A stretch of 64,000 nt of DNA from Mantamonas sphyraenae (taxonomy: Eukaryota; CRuMs; Mantamonadidae): contig JAPMXV010000073.1 in NCBI GenBank assembly GCA_026936335.1, positions 124,001 to 188,000 on the forward strand. The letters run 5' to 3'. This document shows, in pieces, positions 10,434-22,200 of this stretch (its first letter is position 1; every line of letters starts with the position of its first letter). Under the pieces are notes generated by a model. It saw only the letters and a program-made list of their open reading frames with translations. It had not been told where the DNA came from and did not search any database. A program made the position numbers and the translations under genes.

Positions 10434-12921
10434 ATGAGTAGAGAACTGAGCCAACAGGAATGGAAAGAGTTGCTACAGGCCGGCGATGAGCAAGCGATCA
10501 GTCAAGCCTTGGCAGGCGCGGGCAAGGTGAGTGTTGTTGTGGAGCGCAGTGGACCACAAGTGATGTGGTCATGAATAGCAGTAGAATTGGACTAACAGCA
10601 CATTGCAGGTGCTAGACCTCATGGACAACCAGATTGGTGCCGAAGGGGCAGCTGCGTTGGGAACGGGACTGGCGCAGAACAGCACATTGCAGCAGCTGTA
10701 CCTCACTAGCAACCAGATTGGTGACGAAGGGGCATCAGCGTTGGGCACGGGACTGGCACAGAACAGCACATTGCAGTGGCTGTACCTCAGTGACAACCAG
10801 ATTGGTGCCGAGGGGGCAGCAGCGTTGGGTACGTTACTGGCACAGAACAGCACATTGCAGTGGCTGGACCTCAGAAGCAACCAGATTGGTGCCGAAGGGG
10901 CAGCAGCGTTGGGTACGTTACTGGCACAGAACAGCACATTGCAGTGGCTGGACCTCAGAAGCAACCAGATTGGTGCCGAAGGGGCAGCAGCGTTGGGTAC
11001 GTTACTGGCACAGAACTGCACATTGCAGCAGCTGGTCCTCAGTAGCAACAAGATTGGTGACGAAGGGGCAGCAGCGTTGGGCACGGGACTGGCACAGAAC
11101 AGCACATTGCAGTGGCTGGACCTCAGAAGCAACCAGATTGGTGCCGAAGGGGCAGCAGCGTTGGGTACGTTACTGGCACAGAACTGCACATTGCAGCAGC
11201 TGGTCCTCAGTAGCAACAAGATTGGTGACGAAGGGGCAGCAGCGTTGGGCACGGGACTGGCACAGAACAGCACATTGCAGCAGCTGTACCTCAGTAGCAA
11301 CCAGATTGGTGCCGAAGGGGCAGCTGCGTTGGGCATGGGACTGGCACAGAACAGCAGCTGCTGGTGTCTCTCTGGTGTTGACCATCCTGATCTGCAGGCC
11401 AAGATCGAACAAAACAAAGCACAGGCTGAGTCCTTCCTGTCCACTGCCCGTGACGGCGACACAAATACCATGGCGAAGTTGCTGGCATGGGGAGTGCCTG
11501 TGAACACTTGGGCGGACCGGAAGAACACTGCCCTTGGCATTGCTGTAGAGAAGGGTGACATCGACCTGTGCGCATGGCTGCTTGAGCGTGGTGCAAATCC
11601 CTACCTTCGACCTGATGACTCCAAACCCAACGCCCTTGATCTCGCCCATCGCAAGGGAAACACTGCCATCATTGATCTACTGGTGTCGCAGATGAGCTTG
11701 TCACACCCGCCTAGATCGCCTTCGCCACCGGTGATTGACGTTGAGTCGCATCTGGAGATTGCATGGTCAGACTTGCGACAGGGCGAGCTGATAGGAGAGG
11801 GTGGGTTTGCGTTTGTGTACAAAGGAATGCTGCGTGGAAGCACACCGGTGGCAATCAAGATGATGAAGGTGCAGGTGATGGATGAGGCACACACAGCCGC
11901 ATTCCACCACGAGGTGTCGGCGATGAAGCATCTGCGGCATCGCAATGTGTTGATGCTGCATGGGGTGTGCATGGAACAGCAGCAGGTGTGCATGGTGACG
12001 GAACTGTGTGAAATGGGGTCGCTGAACGCGCTGTTGCACGCCGAGGTGCGAGAGGAGCCACTGTCTGAGGCGATGAAGCTGCAGATTGCACTGGATGTGG
12101 CACAGGGGATGGCGTACCTGCATGGGTACCATCAGCCGATCATGCATCGGGATCTGAAACCGGAGAATGTGCTGCTGGATGAGCGGGGCGTGGCGAAAGT
12201 GAGCGACTTTGGCCTGAGCAGGAGCAAGGAGCACACAAAGACAAAGACCAAGGCAGGAGTGGGCACATGGCAGTACAGCGCACCCGAGGTGCTGTTTCAG
12301 GACGACAGTGGTGGTGGAGGCAACCAAGGCAAGAAGAAGAAGAAGAAGAAGAAGCGTGGACTCAAGAATGATTCGTCATCGTCATCGTCGTCGTCATTGG
12401 AGTCGACATCATCGGGATCAGGGCCCTCGCATGGGTCACGGGGCAGTGAAGACGCGGGGGCACAGGCGTCGATTGACGAAAAGGTGGATGTGTACTCATT
12501 TGCGATGCTGTTGTGGGAGCTGGTGCATGAAGAGCGTCCATACGAGTACGAGGAAACGTACAGCCTGGAGAACCACGTGGTGGAGTGGGTCAAAGACAGG
12601 GACGTGCGAGAGGAAATCGACGAGGATGTTTGTCCGTCGTGGGCGGCGGCGCTGATCCAGCGGTGTTGGCAGACTGACCCTGCGGGACGACCGACGTTTG
12701 AGGAGATTGTGGAGGAGCTGAGGAAGGCAAAGGTGGAGGAGAAAGGGCAAGGGGGTGGAGAACGTGTGCACAGTGAGCTGGTGGAGCTGGTGCACGGGAT
12801 TCATGCATTGCTGGTGGCGCAGGGAAAGGATGGGATGCTGCTGCAGGTGTCACTGGACGAGTTTCGACAGGAGTTTCGTCATTCGCAGGGCGAGGTGGAG
12901 GATGAGGAGGATGGTGTGTGA
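10434..12921 (+). CDS. LRR-ankyrin-TKL protein kinase 1
   Basis: Exons 10434-10526 and 10609-12921 (GTGAGT...TTGCAG, phase 0) give 801 residues. Exon 1 encodes the W.ELLQAGDEQAI module. Nine 28-residue RI-type LRRs (consensus LYLSSNQIGDEGAAALG) fill residues 32-280, followed by NSSCW and two to three ankyrin-like repeats (NTALGIAVEKGDIDLCAWLL). The kinase starts near residue 420 with GEGGFAFVYKG, AIK, HRDLKPENVLL near 543, DFG and GTWQYSAPE. All catalytic residues are present, so activity is likely. A Gly/Lys/Ser-rich insert of about 60 residues lies between APE and VDVYSFAMLLWEL. There is no signal peptide or TM segment, so it should be cytosolic. Confidence 0.93.
10609..11355 (+). repeat. 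84-bp LRR-coding tandem repeat, about 9 copies
   Basis: Near-identical 84-bp units encode the LRRs of kinase 1. Each unit contains AACAGCACATTGCAG, identical to the intron 3' end just upstream. Confidence 0.9.
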
Positions 12922-13261
12922 CAAGACAAAGGAGATGGGCATGGTGGATGACCCAGGGCTGTGTGGCAAGGAATGGATTGTCAACGCCAGTCCGTGTTTC
13001 TCAGATACGCAAGCGCCTCCTGAATGACCATGCACAGAGGCCACAAGAGACAACAACGCACCACTGAACAGCAAATGGAATGCGTGCATGGCCATGCAAG
13101 CTTGTTGGCCGATGATCATCACCACGATCAAGTCTTCCAAGTCGGCGTTGTGTGTGTGATCCTACAATATACATTCTGCTTCGTTGCTGTCGCTGCTATG
13201 ATTCTGCCATGTGCGCCTGATGCAACAATGCCCACACTCCGGCAATTCGGCACCATGGAAG
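12922..13261. other. Spacer after kinase 1
   Basis: Non-coding on both strands as far as I can see. Nearly identical sequence follows kinases 2 and 3. Confidence 0.5.
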
Positions 13262-13380
13262 CTACTCCGAGACATTGCTGTCGAGCTTTGCGGCCAGCAT
13301 GGTCTCAAACTCGTCAGCCACGACCCCATTGAAGGATGATGTCCATGCCTTTTCAGGGTTCTTGTATGTGGTGGGTCGTT
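13262..13380 (-). pseudogene. Orphan 3' exon of the 70-aa gene, copy 1
   Basis: A minus-strand exon with acceptor CTCCAG and reading frame ending FETMLAAKLDSNVSE then TAG. It matches exon 2 of the complete gene at 22967-23412. Exon 1 is absent because the duplication junction falls within the intron, so this copy should not make the protein. Confidence 0.75.
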
Positions 13381-13552
13381 CTGGAGTGAGGTGGAAGGCG
13401 GGGACGCGGGGCAGGGTGGTGATGAAGGTGTGTCAGGGGTTTGGGTGCTGTGAGAGGACACCAGGGGATCACCAAGGGGGGAACACATGTCCTATCGATC
13501 TCATGTATGCGTGTGCATGGTATGATGCACTGTGCATCACAGTGCAATTTTC

Positions 13553-14299
13553 ATGGACGTGTGTGTGGGCAGCGTCAGCTACATTCGACTGTACGACCTG
13601 GACACGGAGGAACTGTTTGCACAGGCGGTGATGGATGGCCTGAGCAGTGAGTGTTTGGAACGGACGGCGGACAGCAGCCGGTACTTTGTGTGCCAGGTGC
13701 GAAGTGACGACGGCAAGAAAGCCTTTCTGGGCTTCGGGTTCAGGGACAGGGACAGTAGCGACGCCTTTCTCACCTCCATGGACTTTCATGATCGACATAT
13801 TAACCTGGAGCGCAGGCGCAAGGAGGAGGCGGACGAGGACAAGGCGCTGGAGGCCCAGGAAGCGAAAGAGGAAGGGAATGAGCAGCAGCAGCAGCAGCAG
13901 CAGCAGGAAGGCAGGAAGCCACGCAAGAAAAAGCACGATTTCTCACTCGGGGCTGGGACAATCACCCTGTCTGTGGCAGGGAACAAGGGTCATGAGCCAA
14001 AGAAGAGTCCAAGGGGTGGGAAGAGTGGTGGTGGTGGTGGTGGAGGACTGGGCCTTGCGCCTCCGCCGGAAGAAGGCAGCCCGTTGCACACACGCAAGCA
14101 GGTCAAGACGACACAAGAGACAAGTGAGACACAGGGGAAGGAGACAGGGGCACAGGAGGAGGAGAGGGGACAGAGTAGCAGCACGGGCCAGCAGAAGGCA
14201 GGGAAGAAGGAGGAAGAGGAGGAGGTGGAGTGGGGGGAATTCGCAGAGGGGACCAGTGTCGATGTGGAAGAGGGTGATGATGAATGGGCGGCTTTTTGA
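13553..14299 (+). pseudogene. NECAP copy 2, 5'-truncated
   Basis: Homology to NECAP begins at about 13567 with GGCAGCGTCAGC, equal to residue ~62 of the intact gene. The frame stays open to EWAAF at 14297. The in-frame ATG at 13553 lies in duplicated intron sequence and would give 248 residues lacking the first strands of the PHear domain. The rest is almost identical to the parent (8 Gln rather than 5 in the Gln run, one extra Gly). It is either a very young pseudogene or a truncated protein that keeps the linker and WxxF tail. Confidence 0.7.
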
Positions 14300-14905
14300 T
14301 GCAGCCATCACACACGTGGGCATGGAGTCATCCATCATGTAATGATTGGTGGTCAAATACAGGCTGTGGTGCATCGACCAGTTGACAAGGATGATCCACA
14401 ACGATGATTCTGCACAAACTGAATCTCATCAGAGGGAACGTGGGAACACACACAGGCACAGTCCATGGCAGGTCATTTGTGTGGCCACTTGGACATGGCA
14501 CAGAGGATGGTGGGTGGGAAGGTAGAAGTGGATGAATGTAGGGCTGTTGGGGATGGTGATGGGGGTTGATGAATGACAGAGTTGGATGCGTGATTGAGTC
14601 ACACATGAGCAGGGAACAACAATGGTTTTCCGTTGCGGATGACCATGGATGAGGGAGTGCTGCGCATGGGTGACCACACTTTTCCTTCACAAGCAACGGT
14701 GGGTTGGAATGGCCATGGAGGGTTGGAAAGGGAGAGAGGGGTTGTATGTGTGTGTATGTGTGTGTGTGATTGTGTGTGTGTGATTGTGTGTGTGTGTGTG
14801 CGTGTGGTGGGGGAAGGGTCTTTGGGTTTTGGGAGGAAAACCCTCTCGCACAGCTCCGAGTCTTTGGCTGCTTGCTCACGCGGTGGGCGCACAGACACGG
14901 TTGCG
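14300..14905 (+). promoter_or_regulatory. Conserved 5' region of LRR-kinase 2
   Basis: Copy of the 9858-10433 block. The TGAGTCA site is at 14595-14601 and the (TG)n tract (14743-14802) is longer. No gene seen. Confidence 0.45.
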
Positions 14906-17159
14906 ATGAGTAGAGCACTGAGCAAACAGGAATGGAAAGGGTTGCTACAGGCCGGCGATGAGCAAGCGATCAGTCAAGCCTTGGCAGGCGCGGGCACGGT
15001 GAGTGTTGTTGTGGAGCGCAGAACTCGTTGCCACTTGGACCACAAGTGATGAGGTCATGTCATGAATAGCAGTGGAATTGGAAACTAACAGCACGTTGCA
15101 GAAGCTGTACCTCATGAACAACCAGATTGGTGACGAAGGGGCAGCTGCGTTGTGCACGGGACTGGCACAGAACAGCACATTGCAGCTGCTGTACCTCATG
15201 AACAACCAGATTGGTGCCGAAGGGGCAGCTGCGTTGGGCACGGGACTGGCACAGAACAGCACATCGCAGCTGCTGTACCTCATGAACAACCAGATTGGGG
15301 ATGAAGGGGCAGCTGCGTTGGGCACGGGACTGGCACAGAACAGCACATTGCAGCAGCTGGACCTCGAAAACAACCAGATTGGTGACGAAGGCGCAGCTGC
15401 GTTGGGCACGGGACTGGCACAGAACAGCACATTGCAGCAACTGGACCTCAGTCGCAACCAGATTGGTGACGAAGGGGCAGCAGCGTTGGGCACGGGACTG
15501 GCACAGAACAGCGCATTGCAGAAGCTGGAGCTCAATGGCAATCAGATCGGCGCCGAAGGGGCAGCTGCGTTGGGCACGGGACTGGCACAGAACAGCAGCT
15601 GCTGGTGTCTCTCTGGTGTTGACCATCCTGATCTGCAGGCCAAGATCGAACAAAACAAAGCACAGGCTGAGTCCTTCTTGTCCGCTGCCCGTGACGGCGA
15701 CACAGAAACCATGGCCGAGTTGCTGGCATGGGGAGTGCCTGTGAACACTTGGGCGGACCGGAAGAACACTGCCCTTGGCATTGCTGTCGAGAAGGGTGAC
15801 ATCGACCTGTGCGCATGGCTGCTTGAGCGTGGGGCAAATCCCTACCTTCGAACTAATGGCTCCAAACCCAACGCCCTTGATATCGCCCATCGCAAGGGGA
15901 ACACTGCCATCATTGATCTACTGATGACGCAGATGTTGTCACACCCGCCTAGATCGCCATCACCACCGGTGATTGACGTGGAGTCGCATCTGGAGATTGC
16001 ATGGTCAGACTTGCGACAGGGCGAGCTGATAGGAGAGGGTGGGTTTGCGTTTGTGTACAAAGGAATGCTGCGTGGAAGCACACCGGTGGCAATCAAGATG
16101 ATGAAGGTGCAGGTGATGGATGAGGCACACACAGCCGCATTCCACCACGAGGTGTCGGCGATGAAGCATCTGCGGCATCGCAATGTGTTGATGCTGCATG
16201 GGGTGTGCATGGAACAGCAGCAGGTGTGCATGGTGACGGAACTGTGTGAAATGGGGTCGCTGAACGCGCTGTTGCACGCCGAGGTGCGAGAGGAGCCACT
16301 GTCTGAGGCGATGAAGCTGCAGATTGCACTGGATGTGGCACAGGGGATGGCGTACCTGCATGGGTACCATCAGCCGATCATGCATCGGGATCTGAAACCG
16401 GAGAATGTGCTGCTGGATGAGCGGGGCGTGGCGAAAGTGAGCGACTTTGGCCTGAGCAGGAGCAAGGAGCACACAAAGACAAAGACCAAGGCAGGAGTGG
16501 GCACATGGCAGTACAGCGCACCCGAGGTGCTGTTTCAGGACGACAGTGGTGGTGGAGGCAACCAAGGCAAGAAGAAGAAGAAGAAGAAGAAGCGTGGACT
16601 CAATGATTCGTCATCGTCGTCATCGTCGTCGTCATTGGAGTCGACATCATCGGGATCAGGGCCCTCGCATGGGTCACGGGGCAGTGAAGACGCGGGGGCA
16701 CAGGCGTCGATTGACGAAAAGGTGGATGTGTACTCATTTGCGATGCTGTTGTGGGAGCTGGTGCATGAAGAGCGACCATACGAGTACGAGGAAACGTACA
16801 GCCTGGAGAACCACGTGGTGGAGTGGGTCAAAGACAGGGACGTGCGAGAGGAAATCGACGAGGATGTTTGTCCGTCGTGGGCGGCGGCGCTGATCCAGCG
16901 GTGTTGGCAGACTGACCCTGCGGGACGACCGACGTTTGAGGAGATTGTGGAGGAGCTGAGGAAGGCAAAGGTGGAGGAGAAAGGGCAAGGGGGTGGAGAA
17001 CGTGTGCACAATGAGCTGGTGGAGCTTGTGCACGGGATGCATGCATTGCTGGTGGCGCAGGGAAAGGATGGGATGCTGCTGCAGGTGTCACTGGACGAGT
17101 TTCGACAGGAGTTTCGTCATTCGCAGGGCGAGGTGGAGGATGAGGAGGATGGTGTGTGA
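14906..17159 (+). CDS. LRR-ankyrin-TKL protein kinase 2
   Basis: Exons 14906-14998 and 15102-17159 (GTGAGT...TTGCAG, phase 0) give 716 residues. Only six LRRs are present, the first three sharing LYLMNNQIG. The ankyrin block and kinase domain are almost identical to kinase 1, including HRDLKPENVLL, DFG and GTWQYSAPE. The Lys/Ser insert after APE differs by small in-frame changes (8 Lys, one Lys-Asn lost). The gap between strong kinase identity and different LRR number shows that the sensor part is what varies among the three. Confidence 0.93.
15102..15605 (+). repeat. 84-bp LRR-coding tandem repeat, about 6 copies
   Basis: Same unit as in kinase 1; the intron end just upstream reads CTAACAGCACGTTGCAG. 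Confidence 0.9.
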
Positions 17160-17569
17160 CAAGACAATGCAGAATGCGTTGCAATTCTGCCGCAGTGGTA
17201 TAAAATGAGCCAGGAGTTAACAGTCTATTTCACCATGACATAGGAGATGGGCATGGTGGATGACCCTGGACCGTGTGGCAAGGAATGGATTGTCAACGCC
17301 AGTCCATGTTTCTCAGATACGCAAGCGCCTCCTGAATGACCATGCACAGAGGCCACAAGAGACAACAACGCACCACTGAACAGCAAATAGAGTTCGTGCA
17401 TGGCCATGCGTGCTTGTTGGCGGACGATCACCACGATCAAGTCTTCCAAGTCGACTTTGTGTGTGTGATCCTTCAATGTACATTCTGCTTCGTTGCTGTC
17501 GCTGCTATGATTCTGCCATGTGCGCCTGATGCAACAATGCCCACACTCCGGCATTCGGCGTCATGAAAG
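17160..17569. other. Spacer after kinase 2
   Basis: Homologous to 12922-13261. It has an extra ~60-bp segment near 17163-17240 (CAGTGGTATAAAATGAGCC) also seen in related form after kinase 3. No gene seen. Confidence 0.5.
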
Positions 17570-17688
17570 CTACTCCGAGACATTGCTGTCGAGCTTTGCG
17601 GCCAGCATGGTCTCAAACTCGTCAGCCACGACCCCATTGAAGGATGATGTCCATGCCTTTTCAGGGTTCTTGTATGTGGTGGGTCGTT
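17570..17688 (-). pseudogene. Orphan 3' exon of the 70-aa gene, copy 2
   Basis: Same 119-nt exon, same acceptor and stop as at 13262-13380 and 22967-23085. No exon 1 is available. Confidence 0.75.
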
Positions 17689-17861
17689 CTGGAGTGAGGT
17701 GGAAGGCGGGGACGCGGGGCGGGGTGGTGATGAAGGTGTGTCAGGGGTTTGGGTGCTGTGAGAGGACACCAGGGGATCACCAAGGGGGAATACACATGTC
17801 CTATCGATCTCATGTATGCGTGTGCATGGTATGATGCACTGTGCATCACAGTGCAATTTTC

Positions 17862-18608
17862 ATGGACGTGTGTGTGGGCAGCGTCAGCTACATTCGACTG
17901 TACGACCTGGACACGGAGGAACTGTTTGCACAGGCGGTGATGGATGGCCTGAGCAGTGAGTGTTTGGAACGGACGGCGGACAGCAGCCGGTACTTTGTGT
18001 GCCAGGTGCGAAGTGACGACGGCAAGAAAGCCTTTCTGGGCTTCGGGTTCAGGGACAGGGACAGTAGCGACGCCTTTCTCACCTCCATGGACTTTCATGA
18101 TCGACATATTAACCTGGAGCGCAGGCGTAAGGAGGAGGCGGACGAGGACAAGGCGCTGGAGGCCCAGGAAGCGAAAGAGGAAGGGAATGAGCAGCAGCAG
18201 CAGCAGGAGAAGGAGGGCAGGAAGCCACGCAAGAAAAAGCACGATTTCTCACTCGGGGCTGGGACAATCACCCTTTCTGTGGCAGGGAACAAGGGTCATG
18301 AGCCAAAGAAGAGTCCAAGGGGTGGGAAGAGTGGTGGTGGTGGTGGTGGTGGTGGACTGGGCCTTGCGCCTCCGCCGGAAGAAGGCAGCCCGTTGCACAC
18401 ACGCAAGCAGGTCAAGACGACACAAGAGACAAGTGAGACACAGGGGAAGGATACAGGGGCACAGGAGGAGGAGAGGGGACAGAGTAGCAGCACGGGCCAG
18501 CAGAAGGCAGGGAAGAAGGAGGAAGAGGAGGAGGTGGAGTGGGGGGAATTCGCAGAGGGGACCAGTGTCGATGTGGAAGAGGGTGATGATGAATGGGCGG
18601 CTTTTTGA
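17862..18608 (+). pseudogene. NECAP copy 3, 5'-truncated
   Basis: Second truncated NECAP, 248 codons from the ATG at 17862, open to EWAAF. The break with the parent is at the same base as copy 2, so both derive from one rearrangement. The Gln run is short (QQQQQEKEG) as in the intact gene, while the Gly run is longer. Confidence 0.7.
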
Positions 18609-19203
18609 TGCAGCCATCACACACGGTGGCATGGAGTCATCCGGAATGATTTATGGTCAAATACAGGGCAGGGCATGTGGTGCATCGACCAGTTGACAAG
18701 GATGATCCACAACGATGATTCTGCACAAACTGAATCTCATGAGAGGGAACGTGGGAACACACACAGGCACAGTCCATGGCAGGTCATTTGTGTGGCCACT
18801 TGGACATGGCACAGAGGATGGTGGGTGGGAAGGACGAAGTGGATGAATGTAGGGCTGTTGGGGATGGTGATGGGGGTTGATGAATGGCAGAGTTGGATGC
18901 GTGATTGAGTCACACATGAGCAGGGAACAACAATGGTTTTCCGTTGCGGATGACCATGGATGAGGGAATGCTGCGCATGGGTGACCACACTTTACCTGTA
19001 CAAGTAACGGTAGGTGGGAATGGCCATGGAGGGTTGGAAAGGGAGAGAGGGGTTGTGTGTGTGTGTATGTGTGTGTGTGTGTGATTGTGTGTGTGTGTGC
19101 GTGTGGTGGGGGAAGGGTCTTTGGGTTTTGGGAGGAAACCCTCTCGCACAGCTCCGAGTCTTTGGCTGCTTGCTCACGCGGTGGGCGCACAGACACGAGT
19201 ACG
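18609..19203 (+). promoter_or_regulatory. Conserved 5' region of LRR-kinase 3
   Basis: Third copy of the block, with TGAGTCA at 18906-18912 and a (TG)n tract at 19053-19101. No gene seen. Confidence 0.45.
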
Positions 19204-22200
19204 ATGAGTAGAGAACTGCACGAACAGGAATGGAAAGAGTTGCTACAGGCCGGCGATGAGCAAGCGATCAGTCAAGCCTTGGCAAGCGCGGGCAAGGTGA
19301 GTGTTGTTGTGGAGCGCAGTGGACCACAAGTGATGTGGTCATGAATAGCAGTAGAATTGGAAACTAACAGCACATTGCAGGAGCTGGACCTCTGGAACAA
19401 CCAGATTGGGGACAAAGAGGCAGCAGCGTTGGGCACGGGACTGGCACAGAACAGCACATTGCAGCAGCTGTACCTCAGTGACAACCAGATTGGTGACGAA
19501 GGGGCAGCAGCGTTGGGCACGGGACTGGCACAGAACAGCACATTGCAGCAGCTGTACCTCATGAACAACCAGATTGGGGACAAAGAGGCAGCAGCGTTGG
19601 GCACGGGACTGGCACAGAACAGCACATTGCAGCAGCTGTACCTCAGTGACAACCAGATTGGTGACGAAGGGGCAGCTGCGTTGGGCACGGGACTGGCACA
19701 GAACAGCACATTGCAGCAGCTGTACCTCAATTCCAACCAGATTGGTGACGAAGGGACAGCAGCGTTGGGCACGGGACTGGGACAGAACAGCACATTGCAG
19801 AAGCTGTACCTCAATTACAACCAGATTGGTGACGAAGGGGCAGCTGCGTTGGGTACGGGACTGGGACAGAACAGCACATTGCAGAAGCTGTACCTCAATT
19901 ACAACCAGATTGGTGACGAAGGGGCAGCAGCGTTGGGCACGGGACTGGGACAGAACAGCACATTGCAGCAGCTGTACCTCAGTAACAACCAGATTGGTGC
20001 CGAAGGGGCAGCTGCGTTGGGCACGGGACTGGCACAGAACAGCACATTGCAGTGGCTGAACCTCAGTTACAACCAGATTGGTGCCGAAGGGGCAGCAGCG
20101 TTGGGCACGGGACTGGCACAGAACAGCACATTGCAGCAGCTGTACCTCAGTGACAACCAGATTGGTGACGAAGGGGCAGCTGCGTTGGGCACGGGACTGG
20201 CACAGAACAGCACATTGCAGCAGCTGTACCTCAATGGCAACCAGATTGGTTACGAAGGGGCAGCTGGGTTGGGCACGGGGCTGGCACAGAACAGCACATT
20301 GCAGCGGCTGGACCTCAATGGCAACCAGATTGGTGACGAAGGGGCAGCAGCGTTGGGTACGGGACTGGCACAGAACAGTACAATGCAGGTGCTGTTCCTG
20401 AGAAGAAACCAGATTGGTGACGAAGGGGCAGCAGCGTTGGGCACGGGACTGGCACAGAACAGCACATTGCAGAAGCTGGACCTCACTAGCAACCAGATTG
20501 GTGACGAAGGGGCAGCTGGGTTGGGCACGGGGCTGGCACAGAACAGCACATTGCAGCGGCTGGACCTCAATGGCAACCAGATTGGTGACGAAGGGGCAGC
20601 AGCGTTGTGCACGGGACTGGCACAGAACAGCACATTGCAGCAGCTGTACCTCCGTATCAACCAGATTGGTGACGAAGGGGCAGCAGCGTTGGGCACGGGA
20701 CTGGCACAGAACAGCACATTGCAGAAGCTGGACCTCACTAGCAACCAGATTGGTGACGAAGGGGCAGCTGGGTTGGGCACGGGGCTGGCACAGAACAGCA
20801 CATTGCAGCGGCTGGACCTCAATGGCAACCAGATTGGTGACGAAGGGGCAGCAGCGTTGGGCACGGGACTGGCACAGAACAGCACATTGCAGCAGCTGTA
20901 CCTCAATTCCAACCAGATTGGCGCCGAAGGGGCAGCAGCGTTGGGCACGGGACTGGCACAGAACAGCAGCTGCTGGTGTCTCTCTGGTGTTGACTATCCT
21001 GATCTGCAGGCTAAGATCGAACAAAACAAAGCACACGCTGAGTCCTTCTTGTCCGCTGCCCGTGACGGCGATACAGAATCCATGGCCGAGTTGCTGGCGT
21101 TGGGAGTGCCTGTGGACACTTGGCCGAACGGGGAGAACACTGCCCTTGGCATTGCTGTCGAGAAGGGTGACATCGACCTGTGCGCATGGCTGCTTGAGCG
21201 TGGGGCAAATCCCTACATTCGACCTGCAGGCTTCAATCCCAACGCCCTTGATCTCGCCCATCGCAAGGGGAATACTGCCATCATTGATCTACTGGAGTCG
21301 CAGATGAACTTGTCACACCCGCCTAGATCGCCATCGCCACCGGTGATTGACGTGGAGTCGCATCTGGAGATTGCATGGTCAGAGTTGCGACAGGGCGAGC
21401 TGATAGGAGAGGGTGGGTTTGCGTTTGTGTACAAAGGAATGCTGCGTGGAAGCACACCGGTGGCAATCAAGATGATGAAGGTGCAGGTGATGGATGAGGC
21501 ACACACGGCAGCATTCCACCACGAGGTGTCGGCGATGAAGCATCTGCGGCATCGTAATGTGTTGATGCTGCATGGGGTGTGCATGGAACAGCAGCAGGTG
21601 TGCATGGTGACGGAACTGTGTGAGATGGGGTCGCTGAACGCGCTGTTGCACGCCGAGGTGCGAGAGGAGCCACTGCCTGAGGCGATGAAGCTGCAGATTG
21701 CACTGGATGTGGCACAGGGGATGGCGTACCTGCATGGGTACCATCAGCCGATCATGCATCGGGATCTGAAACCGGAGAATGTGCTGCTGGATGAGCGGGG
21801 CGTGGCGAAAGTGAGCGACTTTGGACTGAGCAGGAGCAAGGAGCACACAAAGACAAAGACCAAGGCAGGAGTGGGCACATGGCAGTACAGCGCACCCGAG
21901 GTGCTGTTTCAGGACGACGGTGGTGGTGGAGGCAACCAAGGCAAGAAGAAGAAGAAGAAGAAGAAGCGTGGACTCAAGAATGATTCGTCATCGTCGTCAT
22001 CGTCGTCGTCATTGGAGTCGACATCATCGGGATCAGGGCCCTCGCATGGGTCACGGGGCAGTGAAGACGCGGGGGCACAGGCGTCGATTGACGAAAAGGT
22101 GGATGTTTACTCATTTGCGATGCTGCTGTGGGAGCTGGTGCATGAAGAGCGACCATACGAGTACGAGGAATCTTACAGCCTGGAGAACCATTTGGTGGAG

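Larger units (their letters stand above)
9131..13570 (+). repeat. Tandem segmental duplication, unit 1
   Basis: The unit runs from NECAP codon ~62 through LRR-kinase 1 to a point inside what is, in the third copy, the intron of the 70-aa minus-strand gene. Unit ends are defined by the NECAP homology start (GGGCAGCGTC at 9131) and the junction at 13567-13574. Confidence 0.85.
13571..17878 (+). repeat. Tandem segmental duplication, unit 2
   Basis: Same order as unit 1: NECAP from residue ~62, conserved spacer, LRR-kinase 2, orphan exon. It is delimited by identical GTGTGGGCAGCGTC junctions at both ends. Confidence 0.85.

Noticed and set aside
10609-20970. Regular 84-bp repeats considered as CRISPR-like or satellite DNA
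   Set aside because: No unique spacers; each unit encodes a canonical 28-residue LRR in a single long frame.
19339-21261. Minus-strand 640-codon frame with CAVLCQSRAQR repeats
   Set aside because: Exact antisense of the 84-bp LRR units of kinase 3.
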